Part shown: positions 8,167 to 16,006 of the stretch, piece by piece
Position numbering within the stretch: the stretch's first letter is position 1
Layout of the letters: every line of letters begins with the position of its first letter
From: Chryseobacterium sp. 36-9
GTDB taxonomy: Bacteria; Bacteroidota; Bacteroidia; Flavobacteriales; Weeksellaceae
DNA length: 40,672 bases
Assembly: GCA_001898785.1 (NCBI GenBank)
Contig: MKVE01000032.1
Span: 93,095-133,766, forward strand
Direction of reading: 5' to 3'
Position numbers and translations under genes: made by a program
The notes under the pieces: model-generated
The model's input: the letters and a program-made list of their open reading frames with translations, nothing else
Told to the model about the DNA's origin: nothing
The model's database searches: none

Positions 8167-8979
8167 ATGAACATTCTCAAAATACTAGATAAGCTTTCTG
8201 ATGACAGATTCTTCACAACAGAAGCTTCACGATTAAGCACTTTAAACAGCATAGCAGGTTTTGGTAAAAAAGTAGCAGTAGCGGCAGTGCCACTCGGGTT
8301 AGGAGCATTGATGACCACTCCCGTAAAAGCAGAAACAACAGATGCTGCATCTTCTTTTGCATTTAAAAGTACATTGACCGATGCATTGCAGCTGGCTTTG
8401 GTTTTAGAATACCTGGAAGATGAATATTATAGAATGGGGTTAGGTGTTAACAACCTTATTCCCACAGCGGACAGAAAAGTTTTTATGCAGATTTCAAAAC
8501 ATGAGACAGCGCATGTTGCTTTTCTTAAAAGTGCCTTAACATCATTGGGAGAAACGCCGGGATCAAAACCGACATTTGATTTTACAGCCAAAGGTAATTT
8601 CTCTCCGTTTACGGATTACAGCCAGTTTCTGATATTGGCTCAGGCATTCGAAGATACAGGTGTGAGAGCTTACAAAGGACAGGCAGGCAATGTGATGTCT
8701 AACAAAGATGTTTTAACAGCGGCTTTGCAGATCCACTCCGTAGAGGCCAGGCATGCGTCTCAGGTCAGAAGAATGAGAGCTAATAAAGGCTGGATAGAAT
8801 TAGCCAATGGTGGTAATATGCCTTCCGCAACCAATCCCGTCTATGCAGGTGAGGATAATACCATGCAGGCAGGTTTCAATACGGCAACAGCTTTTGGTGC
8901 TCCGGCAGGATCCGCAGCTTATGACGAAACAATGAGCGGTTCAGATGCACAGACTATTGCATCCTTATTTATTGCGTAG
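8167..8979 (+). CDS. Second ferritin-like domain protein, exported
   Basis: 270 residues, paralogous in layout to the preceding gene. The helices repeat the same metal-ligand pattern: LVLEYLEDEYYRMG, ISKHETAHVAFLK, AFEDTGVRAYKG and IHSVEARHASQVR. The N-terminus has a longer region before a hydrophobic segment (VAVAAVPLGLGALMTTPVKA) that may be an export signal, but it has no RR motif. The C-terminal 60 residues are rich in Gly, Ala, Thr and Ser and have no clear fold. It lies 27 bp after its partner and is followed by a strong terminator. The two products may form a hetero-oligomer; that is inference from adjacency. Confidence 0.87.
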   Translation: MNILKILDKLSDDRFFTTEASRLSTLNSIAGFGKKVAVAAVPLGLGALMTTPVKAETTDAASSFAFKSTLTDALQLALVLEYLEDEYYRMGLGVNNLIPTADRKVFMQISKHETAHVAFLKSALTSLGETPGSKPTFDFTAKGNFSPFTDYSQFLILAQAFEDTGVRAYKGQAGNVMSNKDVLTAALQIHSVEARHASQVRRMRANKGWIELANGGNMPSATNPVYAGEDNTMQAGFNTATAFGAPAGSAAYDETMSGSDAQTIASLFIA

Positions 8980-9010
8980 ACCTTACCATAATAGTTATTT
9001 TTTTTTGCTG

Positions 9011-9046
9011 ACCATTTTCCGGTTTTAAGCCGGAAAATGGTTTTTC
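9011..9046 (+). terminator. Rho-independent terminator after the ferritin-like operon
   Basis: Twelve-base arms ACCATTTTCCGG (9011-9022) and CCGGAAAATGGT (9030-9041) pair perfectly around a seven-base loop, followed by a T-run. Confidence 0.88.
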
Positions 9047-9141
9047 GTTCTTAACATATCAGGGTTTAAATAATCCAACTAAAACAATTCGTAGTTATTA
9101 CTGAAACTTCCCGGTTATTATTAATCCATAAAAATAGCGTG

Positions 9142-9735
9142 ATGATAGAGGAATTAACATTAAAGTCATTCGGAGCTGACATTGAAGAATACAATGCCGG
9201 AGATACTGTTTTTAAGGAAGGAGAAATGCCACAGTTTTATTACCAGATTGCTAAAGGGAATGTTAAGCTGAATAATGTCCGTCAAAATAACAAAGAATTG
9301 ATACATTGCATCCTGAATGACAAGCAAAGTATTGCAGAATTTACATTGTTTATGAATAAAACTTACCCGGTAAATGCTGTGGCTATCACAGCTTGCGAGG
9401 TGTTGAAGTTGCACAAAGCAGGATTTTTAGATCTTTTGGTCAGTTATCCCAATATATATTCCAAAATTATCTGCAATCTTTCAGATTTTGTACATTTCAG
9501 GTTGTTGATGGGTGGTGTTTTGTTTGAACAAAATCCTGCCAGTAAGTTGATTTCACTGTTGGATCATCTCAAAAGTTCGCAGGATGATCGGGATCCTTTT
9601 TCATATCAGGTTCCATTCACAAGACAGCAATTGGCCAGCTTGACCGGTCTTCGTGTCGAGACCACAATCCGAACACTCAAGATAATGGAGAAGGAAAATG
9701 TTGTGAAAATCTCAAACGGAAAAGTGTTTTACTAA
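9142..9735 (+). CDS. Crp/Fnr-family transcription regulator
   Basis: 197 residues. An N-terminal cyclic-nucleotide-binding-like beta-barrel (about 15-110, with AGDTVFKEGEMPQFYYQIAKG) is joined by a long helix to a winged helix-turn-helix (PFTRQQLASLTGLRVETTIRTL, about 155-185). There is no Fnr-type cysteine cluster, so it is unlikely to hold an iron-sulfur cluster. A GTG lies directly before the ATG; I use the ATG at 9142. It follows the ferritin-like operon but is separated by a terminator, so it has its own promoter, which I could not locate. Its targets are unknown; iron or redox genes nearby would be candidates. Confidence 0.9.
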   Translation: MIEELTLKSFGADIEEYNAGDTVFKEGEMPQFYYQIAKGNVKLNNVRQNNKELIHCILNDKQSIAEFTLFMNKTYPVNAVAITACEVLKLHKAGFLDLLVSYPNIYSKIICNLSDFVHFRLLMGGVLFEQNPASKLISLLDHLKSSQDDRDPFSYQVPFTRQQLASLTGLRVETTIRTLKIMEKENVVKISNGKVFY

Positions 9736-9782
9736 AGTAAAATCGACCTGTTTTTCTGATTATGATTTGAAACAATCAAAGG

Positions 9783-9974
9783 CTAATTGTTGTTTTTTTT
9801 TCTGTAACCTTTGATGAGGATATAGAGGGCAAACAAAAACGTCAAAGCATACAAAGCGGCCAGCCATGGCTTCTCCACGGTCATAGTTTTAAAATCGATT
9901 TGCTTATATAATGCCGATCCTACAATGATGGCAATAATGCTCATAACGAACACAGGCGCTTTCCTGTTTTCCAT
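9783..9974 (-). CDS. Small two-helix membrane protein
   Basis: 63 residues with two predicted membrane helices, about 8-25 (VFVMSIIAIIVGSALYK) and 37-54 (PWLAALYALTFLFALYIL), and a basic, asparagine-rich tail (KGYRKKNNN). A short polar loop with FKTMTVEKPW joins them. ATG 9974 is the only sensible start. I do not recognise a named family. It converges with the Crp/Fnr gene and lies downstream of the SDR gene on the same strand, about 130 bp away. The composition is that of a real gene, but its role cannot be inferred. Confidence 0.68.
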   Translation of the reverse strand: MENRKAPVFVMSIIAIIVGSALYKQIDFKTMTVEKPWLAALYALTFLFALYILIKGYRKKNNN

Positions 9975-10107
9975 AGTTCATAGTTTTTATGATGCTTAAA
10001 GATAAGATTTTTTACGGAAAATTTTTGCTGTCTGGAATAAAAAAACCGCTCTGTCTGGGCAGCTTTTTATTTCATATCATTTGATACAATATTGTGAGTG
10101 TCATTTT

Positions 10108-10869
10108 TTACCACGGAATTTCTCCCGATTCAGGGTTCGTTTCTTCGCAGAAAAATTTTCCCGTTACGCCGTCATTGCCAATTAAAGCATATTTTACAAT
10201 TCGTTTGCCGGCATCTTCCACCGTGCCTGTTCCACGGTTGTTGTTAAAATCCGTCTTTGTAAAACCCGGACTTACCGCATTGATTTTGAAGTTGGTATCA
10301 CGAAGTTCATACGCCAGGTTCACAGTGTACATATTGAGCGCTGCCTTAGAAGATAGATAAACTGCCCCTTTGTGGTTGTAATACTTGTAAGTCGGGTCGC
10401 TGTGCAAAGTTATGGAACCCTGACTCGAGCTTACCATCACAATTCTTGGCTCGTCCGATTGTTTCAGCAGGTCCAAAAAAGCCTGTGTCACCCTTATCAC
10501 GCCATAAACATTGATGTTGTACACTTCTTTGAAAACATCAATGCTGGTGTGTTCAGCAGTTTGTGGGATGTACTCGCCTTTTTCATCAAACTTTGCACCC
10601 GAGATTCCCGAGTTGTTGATTAGGATATCCAAAACATCTGTTGTTTTGCCGATCTCCAGTCGGGCGTTGTTTACCGAATTGTCATCAGTGACGTCGATCT
10701 GGATGGCTTCTACCTGGGTCAGTCCTTCCGATTTTAGTTGCTCTACGGCTTTCTGCCCGTTTTCCAGGCTTCGGCTTCCGAGATAGACGTAAAGTCCTTG
10801 TTGTAATAATTGTCTTGCTGTTTCGAAGCCGATGCTTTTGTTAGCACCTGTTATGAATACTTTTTTCAT
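10108..10869 (-). CDS. Short-chain dehydrogenase/reductase (SDR)
   Basis: 253 residues, a classical SDR that uses NAD(P)(H). The cofactor motif is TGANKSIG (residues 7-14), the structural motif is NNSG, the catalytic serine lies in MVSSSQGS and the YXXXK pair is YLSSK. The C-terminal GNDGVTGKFF matches carbonyl-reductase-like SDRs. SRS at the end of the second strand, with the Ser-Arg pair, suggests NADPH preference. The gene lies directly downstream of a Crp-family regulator on the same strand. A 16-bp palindrome identical to one in front of that regulator is found 57 bp upstream of its start, so the regulator probably controls it. The substrate is unknown. Confidence 0.93.
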   Translation of the reverse strand: MKKVFITGANKSIGFETARQLLQQGLYVYLGSRSLENGQKAVEQLKSEGLTQVEAIQIDVTDDNSVNNARLEIGKTTDVLDILINNSGISGAKFDEKGEYIPQTAEHTSIDVFKEVYNINVYGVIRVTQAFLDLLKQSDEPRIVMVSSSQGSITLHSDPTYKYYNHKGAVYLSSKAALNMYTVNLAYELRDTNFKINAVSPGFTKTDFNNNRGTGTVEDAGKRIVKYALIGNDGVTGKFFCEETNPESGEIPW

Positions 10870-10897
10870 GTCCTGTTGATTTAGAATTTGCTGCTGC

Positions 10898-10914
10898 TAA
10901 GTTGCGGCAACTTA
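10898..10914. repeat. 17-bp inverted repeat in the SDR leader region
   Basis: TAAGTTGC and GCAACTTA are perfect 8-base arms around a single base. It lies between the Crp-type operator and the SDR start, 29 bp upstream of the ATG. It could be a second operator or an mRNA hairpin. Confidence 0.5.
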
Positions 10915-10925
10915 AAACAGAATCG

Positions 10926-10941
10926 TTTACCATTTGGTAAA
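10926..10941. promoter_or_regulatory. Palindromic operator, copy 1, upstream of the SDR gene
   Basis: TTTACCATTTGGTAAA is a perfect inverted repeat (TTTACCA, TT spacer, TGGTAAA). An identical copy lies at 11545-11560. The two copies flank the Crp-family gene and each lies upstream of a minus-strand start, 57 bp for this one. It is best read as the binding site of that regulator. Confidence 0.75.
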
Positions 10942-10949
10942 AAGTGATT

Positions 10950-11510
10950 TTAGCGGATGTTTTTCCGGATTCTGCTCAACGATTGTTGCGTAATCCCCAG
11001 ATAGGAAGCGATGTAAGAAAGTGGGACACGGTTGGCAAGGGTGGGGAATTTTTGAAGGAAAGTCAGGTAGCGGGTCGTAGCATCATCCGAAACTAATGAA
11101 CTTCTCCGATCCAGTTTTTCAACCAATGCCTTATGGAATATCTTGTTGGTGATATCGTTCCAGCCAACGATCGTATTGGAAAGTTCGTTCCAGTCCTGCT
11201 GCGAAAATACAATCAGCTTACAGTCTGTAAGGGTCTGGATGTATTCCGTGATTGGCTCGCCTGGGCTAGGGTTGGTAAACAGATGGTGTTCATCCACAAA
11301 ATACTTGGTTATCTCCTCACCTTTGTTGTTGTAGTAATAGATGCGTAAAATACCTTCCAGGATAAAAACAAACTGGTTGAAGGTTTTTCCTGCTTCTACA
11401 AGATAGTCACCTTTAACAAGTGTTATTTCATCCGCTTTGCTGCGGATAAGGTCGATCTGCTGTTGGTTCAGGTTACCGAATTGTAAAATATAGTTGGTCA
11501 GTTCTTCCAT
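10950..11510 (-). CDS. Crp-family transcription regulator (controls itself and the SDR gene, inferred)
   Basis: 186 residues. The N-terminal sensor barrel holds KGDYLVEAGKTFNQFVFILEGILRIYY. The C-terminal end is a short helix-turn-helix (VPLSYIASYLGITQQSLSRIRK) with which the protein stops. This layout is common in Bacteroidetes Crp-like regulators paired with oxidoreductases. I chose ATG 11510 because an upstream start at 11552 would overlap the operator at 11545-11560 and the -7 box at 11516-11523. The SDR gene follows on the same strand after 80 bp. The identical palindromes before both genes argue for autoregulation plus control of the SDR. The inducing ligand is unknown. Confidence 0.9.
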   Translation of the reverse strand: MEELTNYILQFGNLNQQQIDLIRSKADEITLVKGDYLVEAGKTFNQFVFILEGILRIYYYNNKGEEITKYFVDEHHLFTNPSPGEPITEYIQTLTDCKLIVFSQQDWNELSNTIVGWNDITNKIFHKALVEKLDRRSSLVSDDATTRYLTFLQKFPTLANRVPLSYIASYLGITQQSLSRIRKNIR

Positions 11511-11515
11511 GGCTG

Positions 11516-11523
11516 CAAAGTTA
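11516..11523 (-). promoter_or_regulatory. Putative -7 promoter box (TANNTTTG) of the Crp-family gene
   Basis: On the minus strand the sequence is TAACTTTG, ending five bases before the ATG at 11510, so the transcript would be almost leaderless. The operator at 11545-11560 then falls over the expected -33 region, as for a repressor. Confidence 0.5.
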
Positions 11524-11544
11524 ATTAAGCCTATTGAACTGTGG

Positions 11545-11560
11545 TTTACCATTTGGTAAA
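11545..11560. promoter_or_regulatory. Palindromic operator, copy 2, upstream of the Crp-family gene
   Basis: Identical 16-mer TTTACCATTTGGTAAA, 35 bp upstream of the regulator's ATG. The shared match with copy 1 extends to 19 bases. This supports autoregulation. Confidence 0.75.
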
Positions 11561-11745
11561 AATGGTGGAGAACTTATCTGAATTATTTCCTAAAAAAGTT
11601 AGTAAGGTTGAAAATTCGCACTATCGGCATAATTTAACTTTTCGAATCTTTTATAAGACTTTGTTCTCTTACTACAATGAAGCCGGCTAATCTAGTATGA
11701 TTGCAAATTGTTATTCCGAACCAATGAAAAAACATGGCAAAATGA

Positions 11746-11775
11746 CAAAGACCACCCAAAATCAGGTAGTCTTTG
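11746..11775. repeat. Imperfect inverted repeat in a 336-bp gene-free stretch
   Basis: CAAAGAC (11746-11752) and GTCTTTG (11769-11775) pair, with three more pairs inside after one mismatch. Neither side has a clear T-run, so a terminator role for acs is uncertain. The rest of 11561-11896 holds a half REP-like repeat at 11819-11842 (CAAGAGCCTCAACCTGACA) and otherwise nothing I can assign. Confidence 0.45.
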
Positions 11776-11896
11776 CGTTGTAATTTAAGGTCTAAAGGAT
11801 TTAATTAATTTAATAGGGGTTCAAGAGCCTCAACCTGACACTGATACATTTCAATTAATATTGTAAACGGTCTCAGTATGATCATTAATAATTAAA

Positions 11897-13804
11897 TCAT
11901 ATTTTTTCATTCTTAATTTCATCCACAATCTCGGGATTCAGCAGTGTAGATGTGTCACCGAAGTTGGAGAAATCGCCTTCTGCAATCTTTCTCAGGATGC
12001 GGCGCATAATCTTGCCGGATCTGGTCTTTGGTAACCCGGATACAAACTGAATCTTGTCCAGCTTGGCAATCGGCCCGATCTGTTCGGAGATCAGCTGGTT
12101 TATTTCCTTCGCCAGGTTCTCGCGGTTTCTTTCTTCTCCCGACTCTTTCAGGATTACAAAACCATAGAGTGCATTCCCTTTGATATCGTGCGGATAACCC
12201 ACGATTGCTGATTCGGCAACAGCAGGATGCTCGTTAATGCTGTCTTCAATAGGTGCAGTTCCAAGGCTATGCCCGGAAACAATCACCACATCATCCACGC
12301 GCCCAGTGATTCTGTAATAGCCAACTTCATCTCTCAGTGCGCCGTCACCAGTGAAATATTTACCTGGAAATGCCGAGAAATAAGTTTCCTTGTAACGCTG
12401 ATGGTCGCCCCAAATCGTTCTTGCAATTCCCGGCCAGGGAAAACGGATGCAAAGATTTCCTGTTACTTGGTTGCCGGAGATTTCGTTACGCTTATCATCC
12501 ATCAACACCGGCTGGATTCCTGGCAAAGGCAAAGTCGCATAAGTGGGTTTGGTAGGTGTGACAAATGGGATAGGAGAGATAAGGATTCCGCCGGTTTCGG
12601 TTTGCCACCAGGTATCAACAATCGGACATTTCTTATGACCGACATTATCATTGTACCAATGCCACGCCTCATCATTAATTGGTTCACCAACAGAGCCGAT
12701 GACTTTCAGAGAATCCAGGTTGTGTTTCTGAACCCATTCCACGCTTTCTTTTGCTAAAGAACGGATAGCAGTCGGAGCGGTATAAAACTGAGTCACTTTA
12801 TGTTTCTCAATCACTTCCCAGAATCTTCCTGCATCAGGATAAGTCGGCACCCCTTCGAAAATAACGGTTGTTGCGCCATTCAGTAACGGACCATAAAGAA
12901 TATACGAGTGGCCCGTAATCCAACCGATGTCTGCTGTACACCAATAGATGTCATTTTCTTTATAATTGAACACGTTCTTGAACGTGTAAGCTGTGTAAAC
13001 CATATAACCGGCACAGGTGTGAAGCATTCCTTTTGGTTTCCCTGTAGAACCGGAAGTATAAAGAATGAACAACGGATCTTCCGCATCCATAATCACCGTC
13101 ACAAAATCCGATGATGATTTATCATAATACTCCGACATCCAGTGATCTCTGCCATCTTTCATTTTCACATCGTTGTGCGTTCTTTTGACGACCAAAACAT
13201 TTTCTACAGTTGGTGCCTTTTCTAATGCTTCATCCACGATGCTTTTCAGGTCAAGGACTTTGTTTCCTCTATAACTTCCGTCTGATGTGATAACCATTTT
13301 TGCACCACAGTCATTCACTCTGGAAGCTACAGCAGACGCAGAAAATCCTGCAAATATCACCGAGTGTACTGCTCCCAATTTGGCGCAAGCTAGCATCGTG
13401 ACTGCCAATTCCGGAATCATGGGAAGATAGATACAGACTCTGTCGCCTTTCTGGATGCCCATTTCTCTCAGAACATTGGCTGTTTTGTTTACTCTTTCAT
13501 AGAGTTCATTGAAACTGATGTGCTGTGCCTCTTCTTTAGGATCGTTAGGTTCCCAGATAATGGCGGTTTTATCTCCGCGTACGGAAAGATGTCTGTCAAG
13601 GCAGTTTTTGGTGATATTAAGTTTTGCGTTTTTGAACCATTTGATATTTGCTTCTTCCATATTGTAATCTACAACTTTGGACCAGCGCTGATACCATACA
13701 AAATTCTCATCCGCAACCTTATCCCAAAACTTCTTAGGGTTTTTGATGGATTTTTTATATTCTTTGAAATAGTCCTGCAGATTCTGGATGTGATAATTTC
13801 TCAT
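11897..13804 (-). CDS. acs: Acetyl-CoA synthetase (acetate-CoA ligase, AMP-forming)
   Basis: 635 residues, normal for the family. Acs activates acetate to acetyl-CoA through acetyl-AMP in the cytosol. The ANL-superfamily motifs are complete: the P-loop-like YTSGSTGKPKG, the adenine-binding TWWQTETGG, YFTGDGA, the hinge region YYRITGRVDDVV, and the C-terminal PKTRSGKIMRR, whose lysine is the site commonly controlled by acetylation. The tryptophan in TWWQTE is the residue that limits the acyl pocket to acetate. ATG 13804 gives the usual N-terminus. It is divergent from the arginine operon across about 200 bp. No GNAT/sirtuin partner for lysine acetylation is adjacent unless the arg GNAT plays that part, which I think unlikely. 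Confidence 0.97.
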   Translation of the reverse strand: MRNYHIQNLQDYFKEYKKSIKNPKKFWDKVADENFVWYQRWSKVVDYNMEEANIKWFKNAKLNITKNCLDRHLSVRGDKTAIIWEPNDPKEEAQHISFNELYERVNKTANVLREMGIQKGDRVCIYLPMIPELAVTMLACAKLGAVHSVIFAGFSASAVASRVNDCGAKMVITSDGSYRGNKVLDLKSIVDEALEKAPTVENVLVVKRTHNDVKMKDGRDHWMSEYYDKSSSDFVTVIMDAEDPLFILYTSGSTGKPKGMLHTCAGYMVYTAYTFKNVFNYKENDIYWCTADIGWITGHSYILYGPLLNGATTVIFEGVPTYPDAGRFWEVIEKHKVTQFYTAPTAIRSLAKESVEWVQKHNLDSLKVIGSVGEPINDEAWHWYNDNVGHKKCPIVDTWWQTETGGILISPIPFVTPTKPTYATLPLPGIQPVLMDDKRNEISGNQVTGNLCIRFPWPGIARTIWGDHQRYKETYFSAFPGKYFTGDGALRDEVGYYRITGRVDDVVIVSGHSLGTAPIEDSINEHPAVAESAIVGYPHDIKGNALYGFVILKESGEERNRENLAKEINQLISEQIGPIAKLDKIQFVSGLPKTRSGKIMRRILRKIAEGDFSNFGDTSTLLNPEIVDEIKNEKI

Positions 13805-13954
13805 ATTATTTCCGGCTAGATTTAATTGTTTTTCCGATTGTATTAATGTTCAAGCCAATTTACATAAAATTAAGCAAATATGAACTGGAAATCATTCATT
13901 ATTGAGATAATATTATTGTTAATGTAAATTTAACAGATAAAATAATCTTTATTA

Positions 13955-13987
13955 TTTGGATTATAAAGATGATTATTTCTATTTTTG
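13955..13987 (+). promoter_or_regulatory. Promoter of the arginine operon
   Basis: A TTTG at 13955-13958 is followed after 21 bp by TATTTTTG (13980-13987), matching the Bacteroidetes -33/-7 pattern TTTG and TANNTTTG. Transcription would start near 13993, some 16 bases before the first gene. This is the best full promoter match in the window. Confidence 0.65.
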
Positions 13988-14008
13988 CGGCTTAATTAGA
14001 TAATATCA

Positions 14009-14587
14009 ATGAAATTAGAAGTTTCTTCAGAGAAACATTTGGTTTATGTGGAAGAAATCAGAAACGAAATGGAGGATTCCGCGAAAAAACGCGGAACTGG
14101 TATTGCAAAGCGTTCTTCCGACTATCTGGGCAAAAAAATCTCAGAAGGCAATTCTATTATAGCAATCGACGAAAATGGGAACTGGGCGGGCTTCTGTTAT
14201 ATAGAAACCTGGACTAACGGCGAATATGTTGCTAATTCCGGACTCATCGTTGCACCTCAATTCAGGAATGCCGGTCTGGCAACTCAGATTAAGGAAAGGA
14301 TTTTCCAATTATCCCGTGAAAAATATCCGTATGCTAAAATTTTTGGATTAACAACTGGGTTAGCGGTGATGAAAATCAATAGCAATTTGGGTTACAAACC
14401 CGTCATCTATTCTGAACTGACGCAGGATGAACAATTCTGGAACGGTTGCAAAAACTGCGTGAATTACGAAATTCTGATGATGAAAGAACGCAAAAACTGC
14501 CTTTGCACAGCAATGCTTTTCGTTCCGGAAAATCTGAACCAAGAGAAAAAGAAAAATTTAGAATCTATAAATAACAACAATGAGTAA
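14009..14587 (+). CDS. GNAT acyltransferase, candidate N-acylglutamate synthase of the arg operon
   Basis: 192 residues. The GNAT fold is clear: FCYIETW strand, then acyl-CoA-binding motif A in LIVAPQFRNAGLATQIKER, with GLAVMKINSNLGYKP as the fold's closing segment. It is the first gene of the arginine operon and overlaps argG by 8 bases (ATGAGTAA). No argA or argJ is present, so this protein is the natural candidate for the first pathway step, acylation of glutamate. The C-terminal tail is cysteine-rich (CKNC, then KNCLC), which could bind a metal. In this lineage the acyl donor may be succinyl-CoA instead of acetyl-CoA, see argF'. The fold is sure; the pathway role is inferred from context. 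Confidence 0.82.
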   Translation: MKLEVSSEKHLVYVEEIRNEMEDSAKKRGTGIAKRSSDYLGKKISEGNSIIAIDENGNWAGFCYIETWTNGEYVANSGLIVAPQFRNAGLATQIKERIFQLSREKYPYAKIFGLTTGLAVMKINSNLGYKPVIYSELTQDEQFWNGCKNCVNYEILMMKERKNCLCTAMLFVPENLNQEKKKNLESINNNNE

Positions 14588-15773
14588 GAAAGTAGTTTTG
14601 GCATTCAGCGGAGGTTTAGATACTTCCTATTGCGCAAAATATCTGAGTGAAACTTTGGCTTACGAAGTTCACGCAGTCACGATTAATACAGGAGGTTTTG
14701 ATAAAGAAGATGAAGTTTCGCTAAAAGAAAAAGCGGAAAAATTAGGCGTGGCTTCTTACAGGTTTGTTGATGCTTCGGAAAAATATTATAATGATTGTGT
14801 TAGATATTTAATTTTTGGTAACGTTCTGAAAAACAATACATATCCGTTGTCTGTGAGTGCGGAAAGAACGATTCAGGCGCAGACCATTGCGGAAGTTGCT
14901 TTGGAAATCGGGGCGGATGCCATTGCGCACGGAAGCACAGGAGCGGGAAATGACCAGGTTCGTTTTGATTTGATGTTCCAGGTAATGTGTCCGAAAATAG
15001 AAATTATTACACCGATTCGTGATTTGAGTTTGTCACGTGAAGATGAAATCCAATTTTTGAAAAATCACAATTACGAAATGGATTTTGACAAAGCAAAATA
15101 TTCCATTAACAAAGGACTTTGGGGAACTTCCGTTGGCGGAAAAGAAACTTTGACTTCAAGACATCATCTTCCGGAAGAAGCGTTTCCGTCACAAATCGAA
15201 AGAACAGAACCTTCTCAACTGGAAATCGAATTCAAAAACGGAGAACTGATTTCTGTCAATGGCAAGACGTATTCACATCCGGTTTTGGCGATTCAGAAGA
15301 TTGAGGAACTGGCTTCACCTTACGGAATCGGTCGCGATATCCACGTTGGAGATACGATTGTCGGCATCAAAGGTCGTGTTGGTTTCGAGGCTGCGGCTGC
15401 ATCAATCATCATCAAAGCGCATCATTTATTGGAGAAACACACATTGTCAAAATACCAGCAGACGATAAAATCGCAGTTGTCGGATTGGTACGGAAACTGG
15501 CTTCACGAGGCGCTTTTCCTTGACCCGGTGATGAGAAATATCGAATCATTTTTGCAGGATTCTCAGAAAACCGTTAATGGAAAGGTATTCATCACGCTTC
15601 ATCCGTATCGTTTCATTCTGAACGGAATCGAGTCTGAAAATGATTTGATGTCTTCAAAATTTGGAAGTTACGGCGAAGAAAATCTCGCCTGGAGTGGTGA
15701 AGATGTGAAAGGATTTACCAAAATCCTCAGCAACTCGCTCAATATTTATCATCAGGTCAATAAACTGAACTAG
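14580..15773 (+). CDS. argG: Argininosuccinate synthase
   Basis: 397 residues, normal length. ArgG joins citrulline and aspartate using ATP, giving argininosuccinate. The N-type PP-loop is AFSGGLDTS (residues 8-16). The citrulline/aspartate-binding segment is GSTGAGNDQVRFD, and YSINKGLWGTSVGG follows. The start overlaps the GNAT stop, so translation is coupled. A 233-bp gap with a fold-back repeat separates it from argC. The protein is of the shorter, divergent bacterial type found in Bacteroidetes arg clusters, with a TINTGGFD motif after the second strand. Confidence 0.96.
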   Translation: MSKKVVLAFSGGLDTSYCAKYLSETLAYEVHAVTINTGGFDKEDEVSLKEKAEKLGVASYRFVDASEKYYNDCVRYLIFGNVLKNNTYPLSVSAERTIQAQTIAEVALEIGADAIAHGSTGAGNDQVRFDLMFQVMCPKIEIITPIRDLSLSREDEIQFLKNHNYEMDFDKAKYSINKGLWGTSVGGKETLTSRHHLPEEAFPSQIERTEPSQLEIEFKNGELISVNGKTYSHPVLAIQKIEELASPYGIGRDIHVGDTIVGIKGRVGFEAAAASIIIKAHHLLEKHTLSKYQQTIKSQLSDWYGNWLHEALFLDPVMRNIESFLQDSQKTVNGKVFITLHPYRFILNGIESENDLMSSKFGSYGEENLAWSGEDVKGFTKILSNSLNIYHQVNKLN

Positions 15774-15781
15774 AATTATTT

Positions 15782-15862
15782 GGGCAGCTTAATCCGCCCT
15801 CCGTTCCCGCTTTTTTCTTTTTCTCAAAAAAAAGAAAAAGAGCTCCACTCAGGTCGGGCTGC
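15782..15862. repeat. Fold-back intergenic element, copy 1
   Basis: The element begins GGGCAGCTTAATCCGCC and ends CAGGTCGGGCTGC; its ends pair (GCAGC with GCTGC). The middle holds CTTTTTCT and AGAAAAAG, which pair too, so the whole can form a long hairpin. A second copy with the same two ends lies at 21331-21486. After it, 15863-15960 holds degenerate ATCTGCGAT/TTTGCGAT stretches and no gene. Confidence 0.6.
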
Positions 15863-15965
15863 GAGCAATTCAATGATTGAAAATCTGTTAAATCAGAAAA
15901 ATCTGCGATAAAAAATAAAAGATTCAAAAAATTTGCGATTTAAAAAGCAGTTTGAAAATAAAAAA

Positions 15966-15990
15966 ATCTTCGCGCTCTTTGCGTTCAAAA
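15966..15990 (+). repeat. CTTTGCG-type motif upstream of argC
   Basis: CTTCGCGCTCTTTGCGTTC followed by AAAA, 17 bp before the argC start. Related copies precede argD (17131-17163), argF' (18466-18490) and argH (21592-21617). It may be a dispersed repeat or an internal promoter. Confidence 0.5.
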
Positions 15991-16006
15991 ATATTAAAAA
16001 ATAAAA

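Noticed and set aside
10046-10063. GC-rich stretch between A and T runs downstream of the SDR gene, possible terminator
   Set aside because: The arms pair poorly (only three to four pairs with mismatches), so I do not call it a terminator.
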